From Begonia masoniana (taxonomy: Eukaryota; Streptophyta; Magnoliopsida; Cucurbitales; Begoniaceae), in assembly GCA_022432975.1 (NCBI GenBank), contig CM039510.1:14588381-14652380 (forward strand): 64,000 bases of DNA, given 5' to 3'. The notes beneath the pieces were generated by a model. The model was not told the DNA's origin. It ran no database searches and was given only the letters and a program-made list of their open reading frames with translations. Made by a program: the position numbers and the translations under genes. Below, in pieces: positions 1 to 11,011 of the stretch; the first letter of the stretch is position 1, and every line of letters starts with the position of its first letter.

Positions 1-315
1 GGTAATAGAGACGCAGAACCATTAAGGAAGACGAACTCTCTCGTGCCCGACTTCCCACGCCTCGTCGGCTCAACTTTCACAGAGTCGAGCGACTAGACTC
101 GGTCATTGGCTTCTTGCCAATTTCGGGAAAAGAGGAGGTGCCCTCAATTCTCTTAACATAATACCGCTCGGGTTTGCATGGGTTTCATGCGTTGACAACC
201 CTCAGGAATTTAGTCGTCCGGTCATCACGTGCATTACGCGTGACTCGCTTAACATCGCCTAAAAGGAGACATCTTCCGGTGGGCACGTGGGCCTCGCGTG
301 CTAAATTAAAATATC

Positions 316-420
316 ATCCGGTCGCTAAACGACAAAACACACTTTACATCTTCCGGTCGCTAATCGACAAAACACATTTTACATCTTCCGGTCGCTAATC
401 GACAAAACACATTTTACATC
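316..420. repeat. 35-bp tandem repeat in H LTR
   Basis: Three head-to-tail units of about 35 bp are built on CCGGTCGCTAATCGACAAAAC. The last two are nearly identical. On the minus strand they read as GTCGTTTTG...CCGGA and resemble the CCGGATGATG / GTCGTTTTG repeats of the D LTR at 56900-57330. Confidence 0.8.
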
Positions 421-426
421 TTCCGG

Positions 427-555
427 TGACGTCATCCGGAAGACTAAACCATCAAACAACTACCCTTCGGCATCTGCCGATGACGTCAGCCGGAAGACTA
501 AACCATCAACAACTATTCTTTCGGCATCTGCCGATGACGTCAGCCGGAAGACTAC
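427..555. repeat. Tandem repeat, about 57-bp period, in H LTR
   Basis: A little over two copies of a unit containing GATGACGTCAGCCGGAAGAC followed by CTAAACCATCAA and CGGCATCTGCC. Each copy carries a TGACGTCA palindrome, the core of a CRE/bZIP-type site, so the repeat multiplies a possible transcription-factor site inside an LTR. Confidence 0.7.
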
Positions 556-798
556 CTCTTCCAGCTTCCGTCTTACGGTAGAGAACTCTAAATCATCAAA
601 TGACTCCTTCCAACAGAAAGAAAACACAACTCATTCAATATGCATATAGCGGAAGACTTAAGCAACAGACCATTTATAAATCTATATAATCATTCCCTGA
701 CTCAGTGATCCACTAGACAGTTTCAAAGCTCAACGTTTTGAAATAATCTCATCCTACTTAAGCTACCATGTCCTTTAACATACTGTAACATAAGAGTC

Positions 799-1592
799 TT
801 AACCAGGGGTCATAAGTCGCCTCTCCAGTCCCGCACTGTCACCTTGAGCATCCTCTTTGAACATAACATCCTCACCTGAACCTTCTTCACCTACACCATA
901 AGGTTTAACTATAAGCCTAATGCTTAGTAAGGAATGCATGCTGACAGATATACATGAGTACACAATTTAAAGAGACATAATTCATAAACTATTCTTCATT
1001 CATGTTCATCTTTATCATTTACATAACATGTATTAAGGCAGGGAACGAGGGAGGAAGACAGGGGTACATAGTCATTTGCCTATCGCGGCAGACATACATA
1101 ATCATTTGCCTATCGCGGCAATCATGATACATCACTCGGCCTCCCCAGTGGGAGAATTCGCGAGCCATACATATCATTAACTCGGCCTCCACTAGTGGGA
1201 GATTTCGCGAGTCGTACATATCATTAACTCGGCCTCCACCAGTGGGAGAATTCGCGAGTCATACATAACATAGTCTTTCCCCGCTCTGCACTTAATCTTG
1301 GTTACATTTGCTTTTCATATTCTCAACTTAATCATAACAGGGACACAGTGCATAGACATAAAGTTCATAGAGAAAAGTCATATCATGAGGACAAGTAAAA
1401 CATCCTGTAACTTTACATTTACTTACACAACTTCTTCATATCGTGGAAATAACAAATCATAGTCAATAAGCTAACATCTCAGTGATTTCCTAATACCCTT
1501 GCGGTGTAGGGCCCTAGTGGCCGGAAATCTTAACACATTCACTTACCTGGATTCCTTAGCAATCCGAGCTTCTTTCCTTTAAACTTCTTCAC
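799..1592 (-). other. Candidate spliced mini-exon pair in H LTR
   Basis: On the minus strand, TTTTAG|GT at 1593 opens a 46-nt block ending in CCAG|GTAAGT at 1547. The next conserved acceptor, GGTGTAG|GTGA, is at 890. The 656-nt interval has intron-like ends. Joining 1592-1547 to 890-799 gives one open frame across a split glycine codon (G|GT), ending in TAA at 801-799. The junction reads KLGLLRNPG, then an acidic stretch GEEGSGEDV. Related junctions occur in the LTRs of I, A, J and D. No transcript evidence is available and the start codon is unknown. Confidence 0.4.
1125..1267. repeat. Three-copy tandem repeat, about 47 bp, in H LTR
   Basis: Three units contain CTCGGCCTCC, then AGTGGGAGAATTCGCGAG, then CATACATATCATTAA. 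Copies two and three are almost identical. A shorter duplication of TTTGCCTATCGCGGCA lies just to the left at about 1075-1120. Confidence 0.75.
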
Positions 1593-2243
1593 CTAAAACA
1601 CGTACATTACAGTAGTTAAAACAAAGTCCTAATAGTCCTAATCATGAACCATCCTAGGATCTAATAGCTAAAGTCATTCCGATTCCTCTGTTTGACACAC
1701 TGCAGTCTGAAATCCGAAACTAGGTGGACAGGTTTTACCATTGGTTAAATCCGAGTTGGTTACTTAAAATGCTCAGAATCGATTCGGGATGACATTTCTA
1801 CTCCCAGATTTTAAAAAGTCATAAACTACTCGGCCACTGCTAAAAAAAATCCGAACTCAGTGCCGAGCTGAAAACAGAGCTCTATTTACTAATGAATGAC
1901 TACATTGTCCATTTCGTACCTCGGGTGTGGATTTGCAGAGAAGAGCAAGCTCGAAACCAGCCGTCGGTAAAGGGAAGTTCTGGTAGCCGAGAGCAAGAAC
2001 TTGGGAAAGAAGGAATCGCCGAGAGGAAATGTCGGCTACAGTGGTAATAAATGAGGTTTAAGGTTTCCATTTCCTATTTATACTAAATCCATCGATTTTA
2101 ATTACAAAACTGCCACCCAACCTAGTTTCACACAACTTGTAATAAATTTGTCTTAACATTAAATTTTAAATCATAAGGGTTAAATAAGAGGGTGACAATG
2201 AAAATGGTCAGAAAATCACCTGGCCGAAATGTCGGGTGTTACA

Positions 2244-2384
2244 CTTTCCTTCTTCAGTTGGCATGCTTGACATAAGTTTCGTTCTTTGAATAGTTTTTTT
2301 AACCATTTCATGCATGGTTCTTACTTGCTCGGTCTTGCTTGCTCCACTAAGATTTTTCAATTCCTTTGTGGGCAATGGAATGAG
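2244..2384 (-). pseudogene. Element F: detached integrase fragment between H and G
   Basis: Read on the minus strand from 2384, this stretch continues F integrase exactly where it breaks off at 18345. The peptide begins IPLPTKELKNLSGASK and matches the B integrase segment LVPLPINELANPSGANK. F therefore runs ...PLDL at 18350, is interrupted by the 16-kb element G, and resumes here. It breaks again at 2244, where H inserts. Joining across the ATGAG duplication restores the reading frame, which is the main proof that 2244-2384 and 18345-21318 are one element. Confidence 0.85.
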
Positions 2385-3714
2385 TGTAGGATCGTATTTG
2401 TCTAAGAGGGGGGTGAATTAGACTTTTTAAACTTTATTTGTTAATCTAATCAATTTCTCTCTTAAGTTCAACTGATAAGAAAACAGCAAATAATCAAACA
2501 ATAAAAATGAGAGAGAGAGAAATTGACACCACAGTTTTTAACGTGGTTCGGCTAAGCTTGCCTACGCCCACGCTTCAAGGCTCCCCCTTGAAGATTCTTT
2601 CCTTCTCCTCACGAGAAAACCAGATCGAACTTTCCGAGCGTTGATCTACTGCCTTTACAACAACTGGATTGCTCTTCACGGGCGACAATCCACAGCCTTT
2701 ACACTTTTACAGATAAATGAATTTAGCACAAGGCTACACTCTCTGAAGCTAGATCTCAAGTTTAGGAATAGAGAGATGTACAGAAAATTCAGAGTATTAC
2801 TATAATATCGCTCGTTAGGGTTCGAAGATTAATTTCAGCAAAAAAAGTTCTTTTCCCGGGCTACTTTCTCCTCTTTTATACTCTGTCTGTAATCGGCTTT
2901 AATACTTGAATGCTTCTTTCTGGATAAGGAAAAATATTACCGTTGGAGAAGCATCCGTACTTAGACAGCTAGCCGTTGCGTTCTAAAGTCGCTTTCGTTC
3001 GTCGGCCATTAATGGTCTGGAGTTAAGGCTCTGGACGACAAACATTGTTGCTTCGTGGTTTATTTAAATTTCTGGCGGTGGATACTGTTCACCGGATGAC
3101 TTCGCCTTTGGAGACCAGCGGTGTATGTTATCTTTGAAAATCTAACGGTGGATGTCTGTAGAGGTTATTGTTCACCGGATGAGGTCTCCTTTGAAATTTC
3201 AGCGGCGGATGTCATCAGAAATTTCGGCGGTGGATGCCTTTAAAAATTTGTCATTTAGCTAGCGGTGGATATGACCTTTGTCGTTTAGCTAGCGGTGTAT
3301 GTCTTCTTTGAATTACAGCTGTGGATGTGCAATTGTGTCGTGTAGCTTGCGGTGGATGTAAACTTTGAATGCCAGTGGTGGATGTACACTATTTTCTGCT
3401 AGCGGTGGATGTAGCCTTAGAATGCTAGCGGTGGATGTGGATTTTGTCGTTTAGCTGGCGGTGCATGTGGCCTTTTTATCATTTTCTGCTATGTTTTGTT
3501 ATCACACCCTGAACACTTAACAGAATTGTTAACCAACTAAAATACCCTTTTCAAAGGGTATTTCCACTAAAGATTTCGAGACATATATATGAGGGACAAT
3601 ATTTAACTTATTAATCAATTTATTAATCTCATATAATTAACTTAATCAAATTACACACAATGGAAAACACATCATCAAAAACATCGTTCAACTTAAACAT
3701 GAGTTAAGTCAACA
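2385..3714 (-). repeat. Element G 3' LTR, 1330 bp
   Basis: The LTR runs on the minus strand from TGTTGACTTAAC (3714) to GATCCTACA (2385). Its left 900 bp of minus-strand sequence is shared with 17433-18344. It contains the GCGGTGGATG minisatellite and a conserved plant LTR phrase (AAGAGGGGGGTGAATTAG at about 2403). Confidence 0.85.
2960..3480. repeat. GCGGTGGATG minisatellite in G LTR
   Basis: About a dozen imperfect units contain AGCGGTGGATGT or GGCGGTGGATGT, separated by GTCGTTTAGCT or CCTTTGAATG spacers. The homologous array in the 5' LTR copy (about 17670-18110) has an additional unit near 18060-18110, so copy number has changed since insertion. Confidence 0.8.
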
Positions 3715-3737
3715 ATCTCCCCCTTTTTGATGATGAC
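3715..3737 (-). other. Element G polypurine tract
   Basis: Directly before the 3' LTR, the minus strand reads GTCATCATCAAAAAGGGGGAGA. This is the usual SIRE-type plus-strand priming site adjoining TTGTTGAC. Confidence 0.8.
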
Positions 3738-3984
3738 AAACTATAAGTAAAAATTGATTAAATTATCTCTCCCCCATAATCCTAGCTCCCCCCCAGCATG
3801 TGCATGCAATCCAAGTTAAATTCTAAACATAGTGCTGGCACACTTTCTCCCCCTTTGACATCATCAAAAAGAAAACAGGAAACAGCAGTCAACTACTCAA
3901 CATGTAGATATTGAAGAAATAGGAAAATCAGAGTACCAAATATGTGGATATTAGTAAAAATGTTTACAAAAAAATATCACCTAT

Positions 3985-5944
3985 TTAATCTAAATCTAAA
4001 AAGCGCTTCCACAACTCTTGTATAAGCGAAGAAGGCACTTCAAGGTCCGGAAAGAAATAAGGACCTATGAGTGATGCAATATCGGGACTGGGAGCAGAAG
4101 GAGCAGCAGGTGGAAATGATCCTGGATATACCACCAAGTCCATACATGGAGGAGGCTCTAGCAGAGGAGTAGCAGATGGAGATGATCCTCGATATACCAC
4201 CAATTCCAGACATGGTGGTGGCTCTACTGGAAGAGCAGCCTGAAGAGCAGCCTTGACCCTTGAAGATCAGATGTAGACTCGGAGACAGGGGAACTAAAAG
4301 GATCAGTGAACCTGAGCTCAGCATCTTGGATATCTAAAGGCATGAAATTCACTTCCTGGTCAACCTCAGGTCTGGTGATATGAGGGAGGAAGTCTTCAGA
4401 ACAAGCCGCTGAGTAACAAAGAGGTCGAGGCGGTTCTGGCTGAAGAGACCGAAAGTCCCTGGAGAAAGAGCCTTCATGTCTATCCATCCTTTTAGTCAAC
4501 CTGTCCTGAACTGAGTCAAGGTCTATGCTTATGTCCAATCTACACTGATTGAGCTTGGCATCGAAAGATATATTCATCTGATCCTTAACAGATGAGAGAG
4601 CAATGCCGAAGCTTTCTATGCGAGTCATTAACTCAGTGAACTGTTCTTCACTTATGGTTGATCTCCTCTGATAGGTCTTTGGAGTTTGAGGAGCAATTTG
4701 AAGGTTTGGATTTGAGGAGGTTTGGACTGGAGGAGCAGTGGGTGGAACCGGAGAAATGAGAGGTGGAGCAGGCAGAGATGGCAAAAGAAGAGTAGGTGAA
4801 GGAGAAGTTGGACTCTCTGGAGGTAGAATGGGCACAGATGGGTGAACAGGAGGTGCCACAAGGGTATGAGATGGAACGGCAGAAGGAAAAATAGAGCGTG
4901 ACACCGGAGAGGATGATGGAGAATCAGCAAAGGCAGGAATTTCAGATTCATCCACACCTTCATGAGTAGACTCATCCTCCTGTAGGGTAAGCTTCCTTTT
5001 CCCCAACCGAACAATAGTTGCCATAGAAACCTTCTTACGGGCCTCGTCCAAAATAAATTCCCCCTTTTTTGTTCTTGTGATCCCCATCCTCTTCAAAGTG
5101 GACTTCGAGTAATAACTCGAAGGCTGAAGGCGGAAGGGGTCATATTCCTCTAGAAATTCAACTTCAAACTTCTCAAAAATCTTCATGAGAAGTAGATTGT
5201 AGGGCAGAGACGTAGCTCTGGCTGAGACACTTTGGATCATTCTTCTCAAAACAATGAATCCAATGTTGAAGGGGGCCTTTTGGTAGAGTGCAAAAAGAAC
5301 AAACAGTTCCATGCCACTCACATCATCGTAGTGACCACCCTTAGGAATGATATTATACCCTATTATCTAGTGAAAGAGCCGAGCCCTGATATTGAGATGC
5401 TTGCTCTTCAAGCGACTAGGGATGTGAGTTGGGTCTAGAGCAATGGTCTTCAAAAACTGATGACCTTGTGGAGAGTCAAGAAAAGAGGGCTCAGAACCTG
5501 TCTCAAAGAACTTGACGTGATTATCCAACTGAGGACTCTCTAGAAGCTCATTAATAAATTGGGAGGTTAGAACTATGTGTTTTCCATACACATAGCTCGA
5601 AACAGTAGAGAAATCCGAAGGATAGCTAAAGTTGGCATAAAACATTTGGACGGCAACAGGGTAATAAAAAGATTCAACATCAAATAGCCCCAATAACTCG
5701 AGACATTTCAAGGGTTCAAGTAAATTCAAGCCATCGAAATCCTCAAATAGTATACCTCGACTGGGAATAAGAGTCTTAAGCTTAAAATCATCGTGATACC
5801 TCTCTTCTTCAACTTGACTAAGGAAGTAAAGAGACGGCATTGAGTTGCACGAGGAAGTTCTCGTGGCTGACGAACTAAAACCTTGGCCTTTTTCATAGCT
5901 GGTTCCTGAACAGTGCGAGATGAAGATGCCATGATCGATGAAAC
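3985..5944 (-). pseudogene. Element G post-pol ORF in the env-like position
   Basis: A long ORF region follows the RNase H gene on the same strand, in the place where SIRE-type elements carry an env-like third gene. It is broken into frames: a first piece near 5932-5726, a second at about 5870-5367, the longest at 5321-4224 (365 codons) and a tail at 4203-3985. The N-terminal half resembles, by eye, a plant transposon-encoded domain often annotated as a putative plant transposon protein (motifs LELLGLFDVESFYYPVAVQMFY and YGKHIVL). The middle is a proline/serine-rich linker of about 90 residues (minus strand, 4950-4680). A charged, possibly coiled-coil segment with VQDRLTKRMDRHEGSF follows. 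I see no convincing signal peptide or fusion peptide, so envelope function is not supported. Frameshifts and an in-frame stop at 5367 make it non-functional. Confidence 0.6.
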
Positions 5945-6272
5945 AGTTTTCTGGATGCAAAAACTCGAAGGAAAGGAAGATTAGGAAGTGAGGAAACGAC
6001 AGATAGGGCAGGAGTTTTCGAAAGAGCGCGAAAATTATGAAGCGTCTCAAACAGATGAGTTTAAATTAGGGCTTCGCCTGAATATAAGAAGACAAACTAG
6101 TAACACCGATATCGCCCGATGGGTGACACGTGTCATCTGATTAAAGAATATATCTTCCGATACATATCGGTAGATATACTTCTTTCGATAGTAAATGGAT
6201 GATGCATATCTTCCGATGCCTTCATTGACCAATCTGCTCTATTACTCAAAATTTACCAACAGAAGAAGAATC
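5945..6272 (-). other. Element G spacer between pol and the post-pol ORF
   Basis: No coding domain is visible. The stretch holds short repeats around CTTCCGATA (6150-6215) with partial palindromes such as TCCGATACATATCGG at about 6155. Being between two genes of the same strand, it could hold signals for expressing the downstream ORF, but nothing specific can be named. Confidence 0.4.
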
Positions 6273-7423
6273 TCAATTTTTCTCAATTCGAATGAGACCT
6301 AACTGTATTCTAATATTGTTGAAGGTCTTTTCATCCAAAGACTTGGTAAAGATATCAGATAATTGATCTACAGAATTGACAAATTCTAAAGAAATATCAC
6401 CACTTTGAACATGATCTCTGATGAAGTGATATCTAACCTCGATATGCTTAGTTCTAGAATGTTGGATTTGATTCTTGGAAATATTTATGGCACTGGTGTT
6501 GTCACACCGAATAGGAATCCTATCATAGAAAAGATTGTAATCTTCTAGAGTTTGCTTCATCCAAAGCATTTGTGCACAACAACTGCCAGCAGCAATATAT
6601 AAACTTTCAGCAGTTGACAGTGCAATAGAATTTTGCTTCTTGGAGTACCAGGAAACAAAAGATTCACCAAGGAATTAACATGTTCCACTGGTGCTTTTCC
6701 TATCAACTAGACTCCCAGTATAATCAGAATCTGAGTATCCTATGAGATCAAAAGAAGTACCCTTCGGATACCATAAACCTAAGTCATAAGTCCCACTCAA
6801 ATATTTGAAAATTCTTTTGATCGCAGATAAGTGAGATTTCTTAGGTGCAGCTTGAAATATAGCATATAGACAGACACTAAAGAGAATATCTGGCCTACTA
6901 GCAGTCAGATATAACAAAGATCCAATTATACCACGATATTTTTTAATATCAACACTTGTTCCATTTTCATCATTGTCCAATTTGATAGAGGTACTCATGG
7001 GAGTTTAGAGGACTTAACAGATTCTAAACCAAATTTCTTAAGGAGCTCCTTAATGTATTTTTCTTGACAGAAGAAAATGCCATCAGGAGTTTGACTGATC
7101 TGAAATCCTAGGAAGAATTTTAGCTCCCCCATCATATTCATTTCAAATTCACTTTGTATTAAGGAAGAAAATTCATCACACAAAGTGACATTAGTTGATC
7201 CAAAAATAATGTCATCGACATAGATTTGAACTATAAGTATGTCATTATTCGATTGCTTGGTAAATAGAGTTGAATCTATATTACCCTTTTTAAATTTTCT
7301 TTCCACAAGAAAATTCTTCAACCTATCATACCAAGTCCTAGGGGCTTGTTTTAAACCATAAAGAGCCTTTGTAAGTTTGTATACATGATTGGGTTTATCA
7401 AAGGCTTCAAATCCTAAGAACAA
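6273..7423 (-). pseudogene. Element G pol remnant: copia reverse transcriptase C-half and RNase H
   Basis: The minus-strand protein starts in the middle of copia RT (FDKPNHVYKLTKALYGLKQAP), includes the catalytic YVDDIIFGS, and continues to the end of RT near 6995. A frame change follows. RNase H is next, with ASRPDILFSVCLYA, GYSDSDYTGS, DRKSTSGTC, STAESLYIAAGSC and TKHIEVRYHFIRDH, ending at 6273. An in-frame stop lies at 6675-6677. Protease, integrase and the N-terminal half of RT are absent because the I remnant abuts at 7424. The family normally copies element RNA into cDNA in cytoplasmic particles; this copy cannot. Confidence 0.9.
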
Positions 7424-7929
7424 ACGAAGAAATGGCTAAGTGAGACTTCGATGGAAGAAAACGTTGAAATGCTTCATTAGGAAAGTAAGGACTTGAATTA
7501 GGCTTCAATCGAGAAACCCGAATATAAGACCAAGTCAGAAAGGAAGGGAAGTTTAACTTATGGATGATTAAGTAGAAGCCAACGTATAGGTGAATTGGTT
7601 TGTGCATATTAATGCAGTTGGTTTGTTCAAAATGGAGATTTAGGAGTTTATTGACGTGCGATGCCTAACCAAGGATGTGATCAGAAGACTAATGTTGAGT
7701 CATTTGGTTTAAGAGATTTAGTTCAGAACTATAGAGATTGACCCTTAGTGTGATATGATTAGAGTTCTTAAAGAGAGATACAAGTTTTGGAGAGATAGAA
7801 GGAAGAGGCTCGAGAGGAACGGGACGATAGTAAGTTGAAGAATGAGACCGCAAGACAAAATACAATAATAACAAGGACTATAAGCTAAGTCAAATTTTGG
7901 GGACAAAATTTCAATTAAGGTGGGTAGAA
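7424..7929 (+). mobile_element. Element I: 3' end of internal region with polypurine tract
   Basis: About 500 bp of plus-strand sequence without a recognisable domain leads into GGGGACAAAATTTCAATTAA and GGTGGGTAGAA, the typical end of Tekay-like elements just before the 3' LTR at 7930. The same arrangement is seen at 36025-36056 (A) and 62296-62326 (D). Its left edge abuts G reverse transcriptase without a target duplication, so a deletion accompanied or followed insertion. Confidence 0.65.
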
Positions 7930-9010
7930 TGTAACACCCGGTTTTCGCCGGGTTTTCAATTTTTCGCATATGAATGGCATTTTGGTAAATATGTCAAATT
8001 AAACCCGTATTACGAACGGGAAGTTTCGTTAGAGCCCTAGTAATTAATGAGGATTTTTAGAAGAATAAGGAAATTTCAGAAATCCAAATTGACAGTATAA
8101 CGCCCAAGTGTTCGGTTTCCGTTATATGGGGTAATTTCGTAAATAGTTGAAATATGTCCGTTTTGCGAATTAAGAGTTGTAACGGAATCCTCATAATTAA
8201 TATGAATTTTGGGAGAATTATGGGAATTTAAGGAAGTCTAACCGAGATATAGTGCTTAGTTTCCGATTTTAACCTTATGGCGATTTAAGTCGTAGAAATA
8301 GCAAATTAAATTCGTTTGACGAACGGAGAGTTTTATTAGAGCCTTAATGATAAGTTGGAACTATTGGAGAAATAAGAAAATTTTGGAGAAGCCGATTTGA
8401 TAGTCGAACCATAGGACAAACGAAGATTTAAGACGAAAGGCAATTTCGTAAATTGCCAAGCCAATGGAATTAAAATCACAAAAAGCCCCATTTCCCCTAC
8501 ACTTCACGTTTTTCTCTTCTTCCCCTCTTTTCTCTCCAACGGCGCGCTCCCCTTCTCCACGGATCCATCATTCTCTTCAACGGTTGCCTTCCGATCTTCG
8601 ACGTTTTCTTCGTGTTGCTTCACCAAAAACACTCCCTAGGTAAGGCTCTACGGTTTTGGGAAGTTTATCTTCGATTTTAGGTCGTTCGATCGTTAGGGTT
8701 TTGTAGGATTTCGTTGAAAATAACCGGGTTATGTTAGGAAATGTTAAATATTGCCGTATTGATGATTGTTTAGCGTCGTGGGGCAAAATAATGGATGATG
8801 TGAGCGTTTTGTTTGAAAAATCGGAAATGGAGCTTAAGGAAATCTCCATTAATGGAGTTTAGAAATTGGTGAGCATATATTGCTCGATGAAATGCCCGAG
8901 AGAGGTTTATTAGAATTTTAGGAAATTTCCTTCAGTTAGGAGTTTCGTTAGTTTATGAAATTTCAATGTTTAGGTTCAGTTTTAACAGAGGACATTGTTA
9001 AATGCCTTAG

Positions 9011-9674
9011 GTGGACACGGCTTTTGGACGGTGCTAGGTGTGCTAAGGACGAAAGGTAAGTTCTCATGACTTACTGTGGCCGATTGGCCTACACCGTATG
9101 TCGGAATTTGTTGTTGAGGATTGTTGGAGTTTTGCTTGTTTAATTGCTTTACTTTGGTTGGGTAGATTAGGTTTGAATGTTTTATAGGATACGTGTTATG
9201 ATGTTTTGATATAGTGAGAGGTTTGATGGTATTCTCGTTATGCATGTTTATATTATGTATTGAACTGTTCATGCATCACAGTTTTCAAAATGCCATGAAA
9301 AAAAATGAATTTACGCATTTGTTTCAAAGAGAAAGAATTGCATGCACGTGCTAAGTAAGTATCTAATAAACAACGTATGGTGGTTATTCGGGTGAGGTTC
9401 AGACCTGGCGTTCCGTGGTGAGCGGGTCTTCCTCCTTTCAAATGGTGCGGGCTGTCTACCCGCTTGATGTGCCCTACCCATCTGACTGCATTTATGGCTC
9501 GTTAACCATAGACTGACATGTACTGACATGGACGGTTTTCATTCCACGCATGACCATGCATATGCATTTACGTAGAACTTGCTGAGATTTTTATCTCATA
9601 GGTGTCTTTATGGTGTAGGTGATTACGAGCAAGGTGAGGACGATGTCCCTCCACCAGACGAGCCTACAGCTTAA
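9011..9674 (+). other. Candidate spliced mini-exon pair in I LTR
   Basis: A 45-nt block, 9011-9055, is bounded by CCTTAG| and AAAG|GTAAGT. A second, 9619-9674, follows GGTGTAG|GT and ends with TAA. The 563-nt interval has GT-AG ends. The joined frame crosses a split glycine codon and reads TVLGVLRTKG, then DYEQGEDDVPPPDEP. Homologous junctions in A, J and H are given separately. A further donor-like CCCTAG|GTAAGG sits at 8639. Without splicing, the acceptor and donor motifs themselves put stops in frame. Confidence 0.4.
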
Positions 9675-10269
9675 CGAAGGATGTTCGTGAGGGTGGCCGG
9701 CGTAGTCGATGCGAGCACAACCCGCACGGAGCATAGGTTATGTATTTTGGGATTTTGGGTTGCTATGGTTTATGGGGGAGGATGTTTTAATGTTTGTATA
9801 GAACCCTTAATAGGATGCTTGGTATCTGGATAGGTTATAAATTGATATTTTGATTAGTTTCCGCCACGTATAGTAAACATTGACGGAATAGAATGTTTTG
9901 ATGTTTTAAATGAATTTTTGGGGAAATAGAAATGAAAATTGTAGACTGGGTGAGTTTTGATGTTTTGAAGGTAGTTTGAGGATTTAAGTTAGAATTGAAG
10001 TTTGGTATTTTATTTGGATGATTTTAGGTGGAACGTTCGGTTTTTAGAACGAACCACGCGGGTTGCTTTCGTGAATTTTAGGTACGCTTTCGGATACGTT
10101 TTTACGCTCCGTTTTAAGTCGGTTTTTAAAGATTTTTACGGGAGGTAGCGTTGAGGATGTCGGGAATGCATGGGTAGGTTTTCAAGTGATTTGGAGGTAT
10201 TTTGTTAGGGAAAATGGGAAGAAATATGGAGAAAAGTCAAAAAGGGTCAAAATGGGCGTTTTTAAATGT

Positions 10270-10530
10270 TTTTGGGCGAGAAAAACCCGAGCCGGCCCGA
10301 CCGATCGGGCCCGGGCGCGCGATCGGTTGTGGCCGGGATGTTTTTGGTTGAAAATGGCCCGAGCCGACTGGATCGGTCGGGCCCGAGGCGCGACCGATCG
10401 CGGCCGGGCCGCATGGGAGGCGCACAGCGCGCGCAGGGCGCGCGGCGCGCTTAGCGCTAGCGCGCGCGGGCGCGCAGCCCAGGGGCGCGCGTGCAGCGCG
10501 CTACGCCCAGCACGCCCCTCCGACCCCGAA
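10270..10530. other. GC-rich, palindrome-rich block in I LTR
   Basis: This block is much richer in G and C than its AT-rich surroundings. It contains repeated GACCGATCGGGCCCG / GGATCGGTCGGGCCCG units at 10295-10390 and runs of GCGCGC at 10420-10500. ORFs open on both strands only because stop codons are rare at this composition. It is likely CpG-dense LTR regulatory DNA or a methylation target. Confidence 0.6.
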
Positions 10531-11011
10531 TTGCTTTTTTTCGAATTTTTGACTTTTCGAAACACGATTCGACCCGACCTTTTACAATACTTTTTAAACG
10601 TATTTTACGAGCGGTCCCCAAGTATTTTAGAGGGTTTTAAAGACCCGAAAACCGAGCCGACACTTTTCCGAAAAATGGTTTTAAGCTCGTTTTAATGATG
10701 TAAAACGTTGACGAACTTTATGTCTAACTTGTTAAAGCCTCTTTTGATGATTCCCGACCCTAGAGGAGTTATTTTGGGTATGTTTTAAGTTAGCCAAAAT
10801 GTCGATAGATGTGGATTAAATGCCCGAGTCCGTTCTCCGACGAACGAATGAACAAAGATGAAGGAAAATTAATGAATGAAAAGGAAAAGAGAAATGATGA
10901 AAGAAAAGAGAAAAATTTAAGTGAGAACGGGCGAGGGTAACACGTACGTATGTAGGTATGCACGCACGACACAGGTCGTGGCGGCACCGACGTGGGGTCG
11001 GGGTCGTCCCA

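Larger units (their letters stand above)
1..2243 (-). mobile_element. Element H: long LTR of a Tekay-like Ty3/gypsy element, cut by window start
   Basis: Read on the minus strand, an LTR begins at 2243 with TGTAACACCCGAC and continues to the window edge. It has no coding domain. It shares with the other Tekay-type LTRs here a GTAAGT block (near 1546), a GGNCCTACACC block (near 1505) and a GGTGTAGGTGA block (near 890). It lies inside the integrase of element F, with CTTTC at 2244-2248 as the candidate target duplication; the other copy is outside the window. Assignment to the Tekay/Del group rests on LTR block similarity only, since the H internal region is not present. Confidence 0.7.
7930..11011 (+). 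repeat. Element I 3' LTR, about 3.1 kb, 3' end truncated
   Basis: The LTR starts TGTAACACCCGGTTTTCGCCGGG. It shares ordered blocks with the A, J and E LTRs: AAATATGTCAAATTAA, CCTAGGTAAGG, GCTAGGTGTGCTAAGGA, GGCCGATTGGCCTACACC and TATGGTGTAGGTGATTACGAG. It lacks the expected GTTACA terminus and stops at about 11011, where G gag resumes (minus-strand QWVPK). No gene is supported; the ORFs in its GC-rich part are composition artefacts. Confidence 0.75.

Noticed and set aside
3985..5944. Calling the G third ORF a true envelope gene
   Set aside because: Position fits env-like ORFs of SIRE elements, but no signal peptide, fusion peptide or convincing membrane anchor is visible.
8463..9055. ATG-started ORF through a first LTR exon of I
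   Set aside because: Frame from 8463 through the CCCTAG|GTAAGG donor into 9011-9055 would stop at the third block. Equivalent frames in A stop at the junction itself, so it is not conserved.
10186..10695. 169-codon plus-strand ORF and overlapping minus-strand ORFs
   Set aside because: They lie in a GC-rich LTR block where stops are rare in all frames, composition is Ala/Arg low complexity, and no domain is present.
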